DNA from: Pedobacter foliorum
Lineage (GTDB): Bacteria; Bacteroidota; Bacteroidia; Sphingobacteriales; Sphingobacteriaceae
DNA: 64,000 nt
Assembly (NCBI RefSeq): GCF_013266735.1
Contig: NZ_JABSNU010000003.1
Span: 558,001 to 622,000 of the forward strand
Direction: 5' to 3'
Below the pieces are notes generated by a model that saw nothing but the letters and a program-made list of their open reading frames with translations, was not told the DNA's origin and did no database searches. Shown here one piece after another: positions 55,175 through 64,000 of the stretch (its first letter is position 1; each line of letters begins with the position of its first letter). Position numbers and translations under genes: made by a program.

Positions 55175-56320
55175 ATGAAAATAGGTATCGTTTGTTACCC
55201 GACTTTTGGAGGTAGTGGTGTAGTTGCCACTGAATTAGGCAAGGCACTTGCCGACGAAGGTCATCAGGTACACTTCATAACATATAGTCAACCTGCTAGG
55301 TTAGACTTTTTCTCTGAGAACTTATTTTATCACGAAGTATCAGTTAGGGATTATCCTTTGTTTGATTATGCACCTTACGAATCTGCATTAGCAAGTAAAT
55401 TGGTAGATGTAGTACGTTTTGAGAAATTGGATATTCTGCATGTTCATTATGCAATTCCTCATGCATCTGCAGCATTTATGGCAAAGCAGATTCTAGAAAC
55501 CTATGGAATTAACATTCCATTTGTAACTACCCTGCATGGTACAGATATCACACTTGTGGGTAAAGATCCGACCTATAAGCCTGTGGTTACTTTTTCTATT
55601 AATAAATCAGATGGGGTTACCACGGTATCTCAAAGTTTAAAGGATGATACAGAAAAGCATTTTGAAATTACAAATGAGATTCAGGTTATCCCGAATTTTA
55701 TTGATTTTTCAAGATTTAGCTTAAAACCAAAGGATCATTTTAAAAAAGCAATAGCACCTAACAATGAGCGGATACTAATTCATACCTCAAACTTTAGAAA
55801 GGTAAAGCGTACAGCCGACGTAATTAGGATGTTTCAAAAGATTCAGGCAAAAATTCCTTCCAAATTATTAATGGTTGGTGATGGGCCAGAGAGAGCTTAT
55901 GATGAGCAACTTTGTAGGAATCTGGGTATTTGTGAGCATGTGAGGTTCCTGGGAAAGCAAGATGCTATCGAAGAGATCCTTTCTGTTTCTGATTTATTCT
56001 TAATGCCTTCAGAGTCAGAAAGCTTTGGTTTGGCAGCATTAGAGGCAATGGCTTGCAAGGTTCCGGCTATTACTTCAAATGCAGGTGGATTGCCTGAATT
56101 AAATGTTGATGGCTTTTGCGGATACATGAGTAACGTTGGTGATATTGATGATATGGCGTCAAAAGCTATTCATATTTTGGAAAATGATGAGATATTAAAG
56201 CAGTTTAAAGAAAATGCCTTTATAAGGGCTAAAGACTTTGATTTGAAAAAGATCCTTCCATACTACATTAATTATTATAATAAGGTTATCGAAGCACAGC
56301 ATAAGGTAAAAGCGGTTTAG
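55175..56320 (+). CDS. bshA: N-acetyl-alpha-D-glucosaminyl L-malate synthase BshA
   Basis: 381 aa from the ATG at 55175 (MKIGIVCYPTFGGSG); a TTG at 55154 extends the frame. GT-B fold: GGSGVVATELGKALADEGH, HVHYAIPHA, PSESESFGLAALEAMACKVP (nucleotide-sugar site, catalytic E). It joins GlcNAc to L-malate, the first step of bacillithiol synthesis. BshB and BshC are not in the window. Confidence 0.95.
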   Translation: MKIGIVCYPTFGGSGVVATELGKALADEGHQVHFITYSQPARLDFFSENLFYHEVSVRDYPLFDYAPYESALASKLVDVVRFEKLDILHVHYAIPHASAAFMAKQILETYGINIPFVTTLHGTDITLVGKDPTYKPVVTFSINKSDGVTTVSQSLKDDTEKHFEITNEIQVIPNFIDFSRFSLKPKDHFKKAIAPNNERILIHTSNFRKVKRTADVIRMFQKIQAKIPSKLLMVGDGPERAYDEQLCRNLGICEHVRFLGKQDAIEEILSVSDLFLMPSESESFGLAALEAMACKVPAITSNAGGLPELNVDGFCGYMSNVGDIDDMASKAIHILENDEILKQFKENAFIRAKDFDLKKILPYYINYYNKVIEAQHKVKAV

Positions 56321-56353
56321 TATAAAAGCCGCTTAAAAAGTAAAAAAAGAGTG

Positions 56354-56445
56354 TTTCGTCATTCTGAATTTATTTCAGAATCTCTCTTGAGTATGTTTTT
56401 TGAATAGTTGTTGTGAGATTCTGAAATAAATTCAGAATGACGAAA
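56354..56445. repeat. Interspersed long palindrome, copy 2
   Basis: Two 31-nt arms (56354-56384 and 56415-56445) are perfectly complementary around a 30-nt loop. Each arm holds TTCTGAA/TTCAGAA around TTTAT. It shares the 15-nt core CTGAATTTATTTCAG with the copy at 33723-33805, with paired changes in the stem. It lies between bshA and its terminator. Confidence 0.85.
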
Positions 56446-56448
56446 GCA

Positions 56449-56491
56449 AAAAAAGAGGGTGTATCATAAATCATGATATACCCTCTTTTTT
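56449..56491. terminator. Bidirectional terminator between bshA and the lactonase gene
   Basis: AAAAAAGAGGGTGTATCAT (56449-56467) pairs with ATGATATACCCTCTTTTTT (56473-56491) around a 5-nt loop, one G-U. U-tracts exist on both strands. Confidence 0.9.
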
Positions 56492-56522
56492 AATGAGTTG
56501 ACTAGTCAAGTTATATTTTGTC

Positions 56523-57635
56523 TTATTTCTTAGGTGCAAAAACCAGACACACAGGAGCGCCTACTTCAATCCTTTTGCCGGTATCTTTTAATTCGCCTGT
56601 TTGTGAATTACGTTCAAAGACTACCACATCATTTGTGTATTGATGTGCAACCAGCAAGTATTTTCCAGTAGGGTCGATTACAAAATTCCTTGGGCCTTTG
56701 CCTAAAGTGCTGGTTTGACCTCTTTTACTTAATAAGCCGCCTTTTTCAATAGCAAAAATTGTGATGTTGTTTTCACTGCCTCTGTTGGTTGCATATAAGA
56801 ACTTCCCATCTGGAGAGATGTGAATATCTGCTGCGCCATTTTCGCCTGTAAATCCGTCTTCAGTAATTTTTGTTTCTTGTATTTTTTCTAAAGAACCACT
56901 GCTGTAACTAAAAACGGTTATGCCTCCATCCATCTCATGAATCAGGTACGCGTATTTACCATCTTTGCTAAAAGTAATGTGTCGAGGTCCGGCACCAGGT
57001 GTAACTGCTACACTGTCGTGAGGCGTAAGAACATTATTAGTTCCGTTGATATTGTAATTATATAGATAAACTTTATCAGTCCCAAGATCGTTAATGATTA
57101 GGTATTTGTGATCTGGTGTAAAAAACACCATATGCACATGAGGACTGTTTTGTCTGTCTTTATTAACGCTTTTTCCAGAGTGTTGTATAATTTGTTTCAC
57201 CGCGCCTAATGAGCCATTCCTTTCAATGCCAAAAATGGATGCATTACCTCCAGAATAATTAGCGGAGATTACATTTTTTTCATCGGTAACGATATAGCAA
57301 GGATCTTCACCATTTGTAGCCTGTTTATTCAGAAACTTAAGATCGCCTTTTACTGCGTCAAAACTAAATGCACTAACAGCACTTGTTTTACCGGTTTCAT
57401 TTACAGCATAAACAAATTTATTATCCGGACTTACAGTAAGGTAACTTGGATTCTCAACACCTTTTGCAATACTTAGCTGTTTAGATTCACCTGTTTTGGT
57501 GTTAAAATTATAAGTGTAGATACCTTCACTTTTACCTGTATTCGTATACGTACCAATTATCAAGTTGTAATCATTTGACTGTGCACAACTTTGCATTGTT
57601 AAAAGAATAATGGGCAAAAGGAAGGATTTTCTCAT
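56523..57635 (-). CDS. Exported lactonase-family beta-propeller (6-phosphogluconolactonase-like)
   Basis: 370 aa. The signal ends MQSCAQS, which reads as a lipoprotein signal. Seven propeller blades follow with motifs IIGTYTNTGKSEGIYTYNF, NSPHVHMVFFTPDHKYL, GAGPRHITFSKDGKYAYL and GPRNFVIDPTGKYLLVAHQ. It resembles the YbhE/Pgl family, but the export signal argues against a role in the pentose phosphate pathway. It starts 7 nt after the pseudouridine synthase gene. Confidence 0.85.
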   Translation of the reverse strand: MRKSFLLPIILLTMQSCAQSNDYNLIIGTYTNTGKSEGIYTYNFNTKTGESKQLSIAKGVENPSYLTVSPDNKFVYAVNETGKTSAVSAFSFDAVKGDLKFLNKQATNGEDPCYIVTDEKNVISANYSGGNASIFGIERNGSLGAVKQIIQHSGKSVNKDRQNSPHVHMVFFTPDHKYLIINDLGTDKVYLYNYNINGTNNVLTPHDSVAVTPGAGPRHITFSKDGKYAYLIHEMDGGITVFSYSSGSLEKIQETKITEDGFTGENGAADIHISPDGKFLYATNRGSENNITIFAIEKGGLLSKRGQTSTLGKGPRNFVIDPTGKYLLVAHQYTNDVVVFERNSQTGELKDTGKRIEVGAPVCLVFAPKK

Positions 57636-57642
57636 GTTTAAA

Positions 57643-59142
57643 TTATTTAATCAAATGTTTGATTTGTATCAATTCATGTTCTTCAAGGAAGCGCCATCTT
57701 CCACGTGGAAGATCTTTTTTAGTTAAGTTGCCATAAACTACGCGATCCAATTTCACTACATCATAGCCCAGGTGTTCAAATATTCTACGAACAATCCTGT
57801 TTTTACCGCTATGGATCTGAATACCAACTTCACGCTTACTACCACCAGTCACGTAAGATACTGAATCTGGTTTAATTATACCATCTTCTAATTCTAGTCC
57901 AAACTGAATTTTATTCAAATCTCCCTGACTTAAACTTCTGCTCAACTCTACATGGTAAATTTTGGTAATACCATTTTTAGGATGAGATAATTTATCAGCC
58001 AGATCACCATCATTGGTCATTAATAATAAACCAGTAGTGTTACGGTCTAATCTTCCAACAGGATAAATACGTTCTCTACTTGCTTTTTCAACAAGTTGCA
58101 TAACAGTTCTACGTTCTTGTGGATCATCAGTGGTAGTGATGTAATCTTTAGGCTTGTTTAATAAAACGTAAACCTTTTTCTCGCGTTTAAGCAATTCGCC
58201 ATTGTAGCGGATTTCGTCTTTTGAAGGATCAACTTTCTGACCTAATTCAGAAACAACCATTCCATTAACAGATACTACACCTGCAGCGATCAGCTCATCG
58301 GCTTTACGACGAGAACAAATTCCTGAATTTGCAATGTATCTGTTCAAACGAATTAAACCATCATCTTTTATAACAGGAGATTTCCTGCTACGCATTACAG
58401 TCTCTTTATCGAAACGCTCAGGACGTGCACCGCGTTCTCCGCGATCTGGACGAGCCTGAAAGTCTGATTTAGGACTTTCTCCATCTCTTTTTCTGAAAGG
58501 TCTGCTGTCAGTACTTCTTGAAGTCTGACTTTTTTTGTCATCGAATTTTCTGAAAGGCTTGTCACCACCAGTACTGAAATTGTCTTTCTTTATGTAACTA
58601 CGAGTTTTTTCTCCTGGAGGAGTTTCTCTTGAGCTACCTTCTTTATAAGCTCTTGGCTTGTAATCTCTGCTGTCTCCGTCTCTTGGTGTTCTTGGTTTAA
58701 AATCTTTACCAGCTGCTCCTCTAGGGGCAAAGCCTTTAGAGTCACCATCTCTACCTGTTCTTGGTTTGAAATCACCACCTGAACTTCTTGGCCCTCTTGA
58801 TTTGAAATCTTTTGAGTCATTTTCAGTTCTTGGTTTAAAGCCTCTGGAATCTCCATCTCTGCTTCCCCTTGGTTTGAAATCTTTTCTGTCTCCTTCTCTA
58901 GGTTTAAAATCCTTTCTATCTCCCTCTCTTGGTTTGTACTCTCTATTGCTGTCTCCTTCTCTCGCCGCTCTTGGCTTAAAGTCCTTCGAAGCGCCAAATT
59001 TATTATCTTTTCCTTCTCTATCGTCAAACTTGCTTTTTCCTTTGTAAGAACTCTCTGTTCCACTTGGTCTTTTGCCAGTTGTGCTTCGGTTTCCCGGTTT
59101 GGACTTGTCATCCCGACTGTTCCTGTTGTTGTTTTTTATCAT
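57643..59142 (-). CDS. RsuA/RluB-family rRNA pseudouridine synthase with repeat-rich N-terminus
   Basis: 499 aa. Residues about 1-260 are a hydrophilic, disordered region with repeats such as DGDSRGFKPR and REGDRKDFKPR. The S4 domain then starts (LIRLNRYIANSGICSRRKAD), followed by the catalytic domain with VGRLDRNTTGLLLMTNDG (catalytic D). It modifies a uridine in rRNA. The positively charged repeats may help bind RNA. It is followed by the lactonase gene after 7 nt. The 372 bp upstream (59143-59514) hold only the promoter of the next gene. Confidence 0.9.
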   Translation of the reverse strand: MIKNNNRNSRDDKSKPGNRSTTGKRPSGTESSYKGKSKFDDREGKDNKFGASKDFKPRAAREGDSNREYKPREGDRKDFKPREGDRKDFKPRGSRDGDSRGFKPRTENDSKDFKSRGPRSSGGDFKPRTGRDGDSKGFAPRGAAGKDFKPRTPRDGDSRDYKPRAYKEGSSRETPPGEKTRSYIKKDNFSTGGDKPFRKFDDKKSQTSRSTDSRPFRKRDGESPKSDFQARPDRGERGARPERFDKETVMRSRKSPVIKDDGLIRLNRYIANSGICSRRKADELIAAGVVSVNGMVVSELGQKVDPSKDEIRYNGELLKREKKVYVLLNKPKDYITTTDDPQERRTVMQLVEKASRERIYPVGRLDRNTTGLLLMTNDGDLADKLSHPKNGITKIYHVELSRSLSQGDLNKIQFGLELEDGIIKPDSVSYVTGGSKREVGIQIHSGKNRIVRRIFEHLGYDVVKLDRVVYGNLTKKDLPRGRWRFLEEHELIQIKHLIK

Positions 59143-59446
59143 GATACGATTTTAACTGCATAATTTATGCGGGTGCAAACTTACCTAAAATTGCTCTAAT
59201 TCACAATTTTAAGTGTGCAGAAACTGTAATAGCTTTGTAGTTTTTACTTGATAAATTTCAGTAGTCCAACTTAATGTTCTTCTAAAAATGCATGGTTTTT
59301 TTAATTCAGTTTTCGTGGTTTTAGGCCCGGGTTTTTTAGTGAAAAACACCTGTTTTTGGACATTTATTCTCTTGTTGTCATTCAATTGAAATAAACTTGC
59401 CTCAGAGCGTTTAAACGCGGATTTTGGAGGTGTTTTTTGTAAAAGG

Positions 59447-59477
59447 TTGATAATTAGATAAATATGTTGTATGTTTG
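59447..59477 (+). promoter_or_regulatory. Promoter of the lytic transglycosylase gene
   Basis: TTG (59447-59449), 20 nt and TATGTTTG (59470-59477) give a textbook Bacteroidota promoter. Transcription would start near 59482, after the upstream ATG at 59464, so it fixes the start at 59515. The remaining 59143-59446 hold no gene that I can see. Confidence 0.65.
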
Positions 59478-59514
59478 CAGGCGTTTTATATTATTCACCA
59501 AAAAAAGGAGGAAA

Positions 59515-60303
59515 ATGATAAAGAAACACATAATAACATGTACGGTAATTATTTCATTACTGGTTATGGCAAAAGTGTTTGCTTACAACATGCCCCAAGC
59601 AACAAAAAATCTTTCAAAAGAAGAAAAAACAACAACAAAAGATACAACAGTAACATCAATTGAAAAGCCATTATCTCTGATGGCAAGATTAAGTTTCGCA
59701 GAAGAAACATTACCACTAGGGGATGCCAAAGTGGAACGTAAAATGAAGAAGATTCTAGCTGAATTTAACTTCGATAATTTACAAACTAATCGCTTGCATA
59801 GAAAAGCAGCAGAATGGTTCCCTGTGATAGAACCAATCCTTGCCGCATATGGCATTCCTGAGGATTTCAAATATGTTCCCTTAGTAGAATCAGGATTAAA
59901 ATCGGGAGTATCACCAAAAGGTGCTGCAGGGTTTTGGCAATTTATGCCGGCAACTGCCCGTACATATGGTTTAAAAGTCAACTCAAAAGTAGATGAACGT
60001 AAGAATTTACGTAAATCAACTATAGCTGCCGCTAAATACATCAAAGAACTTTATGGTATTTTTGATAGCTGGACGCTCGTAGCAGCAGCCTATAATGTAG
60101 GTGATGGTCACATGAGGAGACAGATAGACAAACAAAATCAGGATAATTATTTCAAAATGAAACTGAATCACGAAACAGGTGGTTATGTTTATAAATTGAT
60201 TTCCATGAAAGAGATAGTGGAAGATCCTGTTCGTCACGGTTATACAGCCCCAAGAGGATTGTTAGCAGTGAACGAGAGTAATACTCAGAGTTCTATAAAC
60301 TAG
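59515..60303 (+). CDS. Exported lytic transglycosylase (SLT domain)
   Basis: 262 aa from the ATG at 59515, which has a strong AGGAGGAAA ribosome binding site (rare in this window). A signal peptide (KVFA) is followed by the SLT domain: VPLVESGLKSGVSPKGAAGF (catalytic E125), QFMPATARTYGL and VAAAYNVGDGHMRR. It cleaves peptidoglycan without hydrolysis. No LysM domains are present. A terminator follows. Confidence 0.9.
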   Translation: MIKKHIITCTVIISLLVMAKVFAYNMPQATKNLSKEEKTTTKDTTVTSIEKPLSLMARLSFAEETLPLGDAKVERKMKKILAEFNFDNLQTNRLHRKAAEWFPVIEPILAAYGIPEDFKYVPLVESGLKSGVSPKGAAGFWQFMPATARTYGLKVNSKVDERKNLRKSTIAAAKYIKELYGIFDSWTLVAAAYNVGDGHMRRQIDKQNQDNYFKMKLNHETGGYVYKLISMKEIVEDPVRHGYTAPRGLLAVNESNTQSSIN

Positions 60304-60331
60304 AAACAGAAAGATACGTGCAAATGGGGAG

Positions 60332-60357
60332 AGCCGTTCCAAATTATTGGAACGGCT
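60332..60357 (+). terminator. Terminator of the lytic transglycosylase gene
   Basis: AGCCGTTCCAA (60332-60342), a 4-nt loop, TTGGAACGGCT (60347-60357), then TTTTTG. Confidence 0.9.
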
Positions 60358-60393
60358 TTTTGTTTTATTTGAAAATTGCTAATTTACTGCCCT

Positions 60394-61446
60394 ATGGGAT
60401 TGATGAAATTGCGCATAAAAGACATGAAATATGGTCCGGGAGAAACACTTGTTCTTACCTTCGATGTTTTAGATGGGCCGAGACCGGAATATTTGGCAGG
60501 TCAATTTTTAACATTAGTATTTGATATTCAGGGAAAAGAACTTAGGAGGTCATATTCGCTTTGTAGTTCTCCTGATGTTGATGAGCCACTTGCTATTGCA
60601 ATAAAACGTGTGGAAAATGGAGAAATATCCAGGCTTTTACACCACAGAACTGTTGTAGGTGATATTTTGTATGCTCTGCATCCTAATGGTTTGTTTACCT
60701 ATGTCCCACAAGATCTCATTAAAAGAACGGTTTTTCTTTTTGGAGCCGGAGTGGGTATTACACCTCTTTTTGCAATCATTAAAACGGCGCTTATAAGAGA
60801 AAGTAATTCAAAGATCGTCCTTATATATAGTAGTCGTTCCCCGGAAGAGACACTTTTTTATGAGGAGCTTAATGTACTACAGGAGAAATATCCGGATAGG
60901 TTTAGGATAATATATGTATCCAGTCAATCCAAAAACCTGCTTATGGCCCGACTAAACGTGTTTCTTATTGAAAAAATAGTAAAGGAATACATGGAGTTTG
61001 ATAGTAAAGAGGCTTTGTTTTATACTTGTGGGCCAATAGATTATATGGTTACCTGTCGTATTACACTCCTTAATTTGGGGTTTGATATAACTCAGATTAA
61101 AAGGGAGACTTTTGTGATGCCTGAAGATGAGGTAGATGAGGATGATACTACCGAAAAGGAAGTAAAGGATACCAATACTTATTCAGTTGTTTTAAATCTA
61201 AAAGGTAAGGAATATCATCTTTCGGTACCTTACAATAAAACGATTCTTAATGCAGCTCTTGAAAAAAATATAGACGTTCCTTACAGTTGTAAGGCAGGAA
61301 TCTGTAGTACCTGTACTGCAAATTGTATCAAAGGTAATGTGCGTATGGATTATAATGAGATTTTAATGGACGATGAAATTGCCGCCGGACGAGTATTGGT
61401 TTGTACCGGTCATCCTACAGAAAATGACACAACCATAGTTTGGTAA
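60394..61446 (+). CDS. FAD/NAD(P)H oxidoreductase with C-terminal 2Fe-2S ferredoxin domain
   Basis: 350 aa from the ATG at 60394; a second ATG at 60403 is possible. The FAD motif RRSYSLCSS, the NAD motif GAGVGITPLFA and CGPIDYM are followed at about 265-350 by a plant-type ferredoxin domain with CKAGICSTC (C-x4-C-x2-C) and a final C in RVLVCTGHP. It resembles the reductase unit PaaE and related ferredoxin-NADP(+) reductases. No oxygenase partner is nearby. Confidence 0.9.
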   Translation: MGLMKLRIKDMKYGPGETLVLTFDVLDGPRPEYLAGQFLTLVFDIQGKELRRSYSLCSSPDVDEPLAIAIKRVENGEISRLLHHRTVVGDILYALHPNGLFTYVPQDLIKRTVFLFGAGVGITPLFAIIKTALIRESNSKIVLIYSSRSPEETLFYEELNVLQEKYPDRFRIIYVSSQSKNLLMARLNVFLIEKIVKEYMEFDSKEALFYTCGPIDYMVTCRITLLNLGFDITQIKRETFVMPEDEVDEDDTTEKEVKDTNTYSVVLNLKGKEYHLSVPYNKTILNAALEKNIDVPYSCKAGICSTCTANCIKGNVRMDYNEILMDDEIAAGRVLVCTGHPTENDTTIVW

Positions 61447-61472
61447 ATAGATAATCTTTCCTTATAATGGCT

Positions 61473-61480
61473 TACCTTTG
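61473..61480 (+). promoter_or_regulatory. uvrA promoter -7 box
   Basis: TACCTTTG at 61473-61480, 56 nt before the uvrA ATG. No clear -33. No LexA-type dyad is obvious. Confidence 0.4.
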
Positions 61481-61536
61481 TGCCTTTGAAATTGTTATCT
61501 TAATCATCAGATATCCATATTGGTTTTAATATATAT

Positions 61537-64000
61537 ATGAGCAAAAATACCATTGACCTGGGCGAGCAAAAAGATGTAGAAGTGTATGGTGCCAGGGTGC
61601 ATAACCTTAAGAATATAGATGTTTCCTTTCCAAGAAATAAGCTGGTAGTAATTACCGGCTTAAGTGGGAGTGGTAAATCATCATTGGCTTTTGATACTAT
61701 TTATGCCGAAGGACAGCGTAGATATATGGAAACCTTTAGTGCCTATTCGCGCCAGTTTATGGGCGGGATGGAAAGACCTGATGTAGACAAAGTCTCTGGC
61801 TTAAGTCCCGTGATTGCAATAGAGCAAAAAACAACCAGTAAAAACCCAAGATCTACTGTGGGTACAATTACTGAGATCTATGATTTTATGCGTTTGCTTT
61901 ATGCTCGTGCAGCTGATGCCTTTTCTTATAATACAGGTGAGAAAATGGAGCGCATGAGTGAAGACCAGATTCTGAATAACATTTTTAATAAATATGATGA
62001 CATGCCGGTGAACATACTGGCACCCGTTGTTAAAGGTCGTAAAGGACACTATCGTGAGCTTTTTGAACAGATTCGTAAACAAGGATATGTAAAAGTTCGT
62101 ATTGATGGTGATATACAAGATATCACGCCTAAAATGCAGGTCGATAGGTATAAAATTCACGATATTGAGATTGTAGTAGATAGACTTGTTGTTGATAGGA
62201 AGGATGTAAAGCGCCTTCAAGATTCGCTCCAAACCGCTATGCGCTTGGGTAAGGGAATCATTAAAATAAGCGATAAGGCTAATAATGTTTCGCACTTTAG
62301 TCGCTTTTTAATGTGCCCAACTACGGGTATTTCTTACGATGAGCCACAGCCTAATAGTTTCTCTTTTAACTCTCCATATGGAGCCTGTGAAAATTGCGAC
62401 GGCCTGGGTTATATTTTTGTAATCGATAAGGAGTCGGTAATTCCAAACCCTAAACTAAGTATTCTAAATGGTGGGTTAGCTCCCTTGGGAGAGTACCGCG
62501 AAGTTTGGGTTTTCCAGGTATTAAAGGCTCTTGCAAAAAAATACAACTTCTCACTTTCAACGCCACTTGAAAAACTGGGTGAGGAAAATATCAATATCCT
62601 TCTTAACGGTACTCATGAATTGCTAAGTGTTGCTGTTGAATACAATAAATGGAACGTTCAGAATTACCAGATTTCTTTTGACGGGATCATTAAACTATTA
62701 GAAGAACAACATGAGCGTAAGGGCGAAGGTGCGGTTGATGATATGGAGAGTTTCCGTAAGCTAAAAACCTGTCCTGTATGTAATGGAGCACGTTTAAAGA
62801 AAGAAAGCCTGAACTTTAAAATTGACGGCAAGAATATATTTGAACTTGCGGAAATGGACATCGTAAGCCTTAAAAATTGGTATGTAGATGTTGAAAGCAG
62901 GTTAAACGATAGACAGAATACTATTGCAAAGGAAATCCTTAAAGAAATCCGTGCAAGATTAGGGTTCCTTACCGATGTAGGTTTAAACTACCTGTCATTA
63001 GATCGTACAGCACGTACACTTTCAGGTGGTGAAGCACAGAGAATAAGGTTAGCTACTCAGATTGGCTCGCAACTGATGAATGTGATGTACATTTTGGACG
63101 AGCCAAGTATTGGATTGCACCAACGTGATAATGAACGTTTAATTGGTGCCCTTAAGAATCTTAGGGATCTTGGAAATACTGTGCTTGTTGTTGAGCATGA
63201 TAAGGATATGATTCTGGAAGCAGATCATGTAATAGATGTAGGCCCTGCAGCAGGTGCTCACGGGGGACAAATTGTTGCTCAAGGCACTCCTGAGGAGATT
63301 TTAAAATCAGATACTTTAACTGCCGCCTATTTGAATGGTAAAAAGGGCATAATAGTGCCCGAAAAACGCAGAAAGGGAAATGGGCACAAGCTTTCTATTA
63401 TTAAGGCTAGTGGACACAACTTAAAGGATGTTTCAGTTGATTTCCCATTGGGCAAGTTCATTGCTGTAACCGGAGTATCAGGCAGTGGTAAGTCAAGTTT
63501 AATTACAGAAACCCTTTATCCTATATTAAATCATCATTTCTTTAGGGCTAAAAAGCATCCATTGCCTTATGAAAAGATCAATGGCTTAAAAGAGATAGAT
63601 AAAGTAATTGAAATAGATCAGGCACCTATTGGCCGTACACCTAGGTCAAATCCATCTACTTATACTGGCGTATTTTCAGACATTAGAAATTTATATGTAC
63701 AACTACCCGAAGCTAAAATCAGAGGGTATAAACCAGGTCGCTTTTCTTTTAATGTAAAAGGAGGACGTTGCGAAACCTGTCAGGGTGGAGGAATGAAGGT
63801 TATAGAAATGAATTTTTTACCTGATGTGCAAGTGCCTTGTGAAGAGTGTGGTGGAAAAAGATATAACCGTGAAACATTAGAAGTACGTTACAGAAGTAAG
63901 TCCATCAGTGATGTATTGGATATGAGTATTGAGGAGGCCTGCGATTTCTTTGAGAACATGCCGGCAATTTATCGTAAAATTAAGACTTTAAAGGATGTTG
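61537..64000 (+). CDS. uvrA: Excinuclease ABC subunit UvrA (partial, C-terminus off the window)
   Basis: 821 codons from ATG at 61537, open to the right edge; the full protein is about 940 aa. Walker [10 protein letters not shown] (residues 41-49), signature [19 protein letters not shown], Walker [12 protein letters not shown] and the second Walker [11 protein letters not shown] are present. Zinc modules: C260-P-T-T, where the usual second cysteine is threonine, then CENCDGLG; and CETCQGGG with CEECGGKRY, intact. It finds helix-distorting DNA damage with UvrB. Confidence 0.97.
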   Translation, partial: MSKNTIDLGEQKDVEVYGARVHNLKNIDVSFPRNKLVVITGLSGSGKSSLAFDTIYAEGQRRYMETFSAYSRQFMGGMERPDVDKVSGLSPVIAIEQKTTSKNPRSTVGTITEIYDFMRLLYARAADAFSYNTGEKMERMSEDQILNNIFNKYDDMPVNILAPVVKGRKGHYRELFEQIRKQGYVKVRIDGDIQDITPKMQVDRYKIHDIEIVVDRLVVDRKDVKRLQDSLQTAMRLGKGIIKISDKANNVSHFSRFLMCPTTGISYDEPQPNSFSFNSPYGACENCDGLGYIFVIDKESVIPNPKLSILNGGLAPLGEYREVWVFQVLKALAKKYNFSLSTPLEKLGEENINILLNGTHELLSVAVEYNKWNVQNYQISFDGIIKLLEEQHERKGEGAVDDMESFRKLKTCPVCNGARLKKESLNFKIDGKNIFELAEMDIVSLKNWYVDVESRLNDRQNTIAKEILKEIRARLGFLTDVGLNYLSLDRTARTLSGGEAQRIRLATQIGSQLMNVMYILDEPSIGLHQRDNERLIGALKNLRDLGNTVLVVEHDKDMILEADHVIDVGPAAGAHGGQIVAQGTPEEILKSDTLTAAYLNGKKGIIVPEKRRKGNGHKLSIIKASGHNLKDVSVDFPLGKFIAVTGVSGSGKSSLITETLYPILNHHFFRAKKHPLPYEKINGLKEIDKVIEIDQAPIGRTPRSNPSTYTGVFSDIRNLYVQLPEAKIRGYKPGRFSFNVKGGRCETCQGGGMKVIEMNFLPDVQVPCEECGGKRYNRETLEVRYRSKSISDVLDMSIEEACDFFENMPAIYRKIKTLKDV

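Noticed and set aside
58590..59111. 173-aa open frame inside the pseudouridine synthase gene
   Set aside because: It exists because the repeat-rich N-terminus is low-complexity; codons are E/K/Q only and it has no start signal.
61801..62295. 164-aa minus-strand open frame
   Set aside because: Lies wholly inside uvrA, antisense, with no motif.
1..64000. CRISPR arrays, prophage structural genes or complete insertion sequences
   Set aside because: No spaced repeat array, no phage structural gene and no full transposase were seen; the only spaced direct repeats are those at 33656-33846.

Overview
The window is chromosomal DNA of a Bacteroidota bacterium, most likely a Sphingobacteriaceae member close to Pedobacter (inference). 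The signs are AT-rich sequence, promoters of the Bacteroidota type (TTG/TTTG, about 18-21 nt, TAnnTTTG), few Shine-Dalgarno sites, many Sec or lipoprotein signals ending in A/AQ or AC, and families typical of the phylum: BshA, OstA-like, parvulin chaperones, plug-domain and MG2 proteins, DACNV.

Region 1 (1-5822, minus strand) is a tight seven-gene operon: a TMEM220-like membrane protein, then EboA, EboB, EboC, EboD, EboE and the start of EboF, which runs off the left edge. This is the ebo cluster, linked in cyanobacteria to moving a metabolite precursor to the periplasm; its product here is unknown. Region 2 (6001-18034) holds an exported beta-propeller, an exported amidohydrolase, an ankyrin lipoprotein, an AraC regulator, a giant alpha-2-macroglobulin-like protein with a CxEQ thioester-type motif and an internal regulatory-plus-plug module, a small lipoprotein and a condensation-type acyltransferase.

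Region 3 (about 18035-20300) is an accessory insertion spot beside two tandem tRNA-Val(UAC) genes. It holds nested inverted repeats, a class II Fic protein behind a promoter that overlaps a palindrome, and the N-terminal remnant of an ISAon1-type transposase.

Region 4 (20334-38332) mixes housekeeping and envelope genes: RecO, DagK, RlmF, a DUF2130 protein, a DtxR-like regulator divergent from a DACNV (diadenylate-cyclase-like) protein, a PadR-PspC pair with a clear operator candidate, a plug/MG-type exported protein, nitroreductase, an outer-membrane barrel, NlpE, MsrA, a 2OG oxygenase and a lipoprotein joining a GH3 C-terminal-like domain to a beta-lactamase-fold hydrolase. Region 5 (38525-64000) carries MutL, two overlapping rhomboids, an EEP phosphatase, CysS, a GDPD homologue whose active site is replaced, MoxR, a SurA-like operon, a HolD-like protein, RdgB, OstA-like, TilS, BshA, a lactonase, an RsuA/RluB pseudouridine synthase, a lytic transglycosylase, an FNR/ferredoxin reductase and most of UvrA.

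Two signals recur across the window. TAnnTTTG boxes sit exactly 4 nt from the start codon of six genes, which predicts leaderless mRNAs. Two intergenic palindromes (33723-33805 and 56354-56445) share a core and differ only by compensated changes, so they are members of one dispersed hairpin family.
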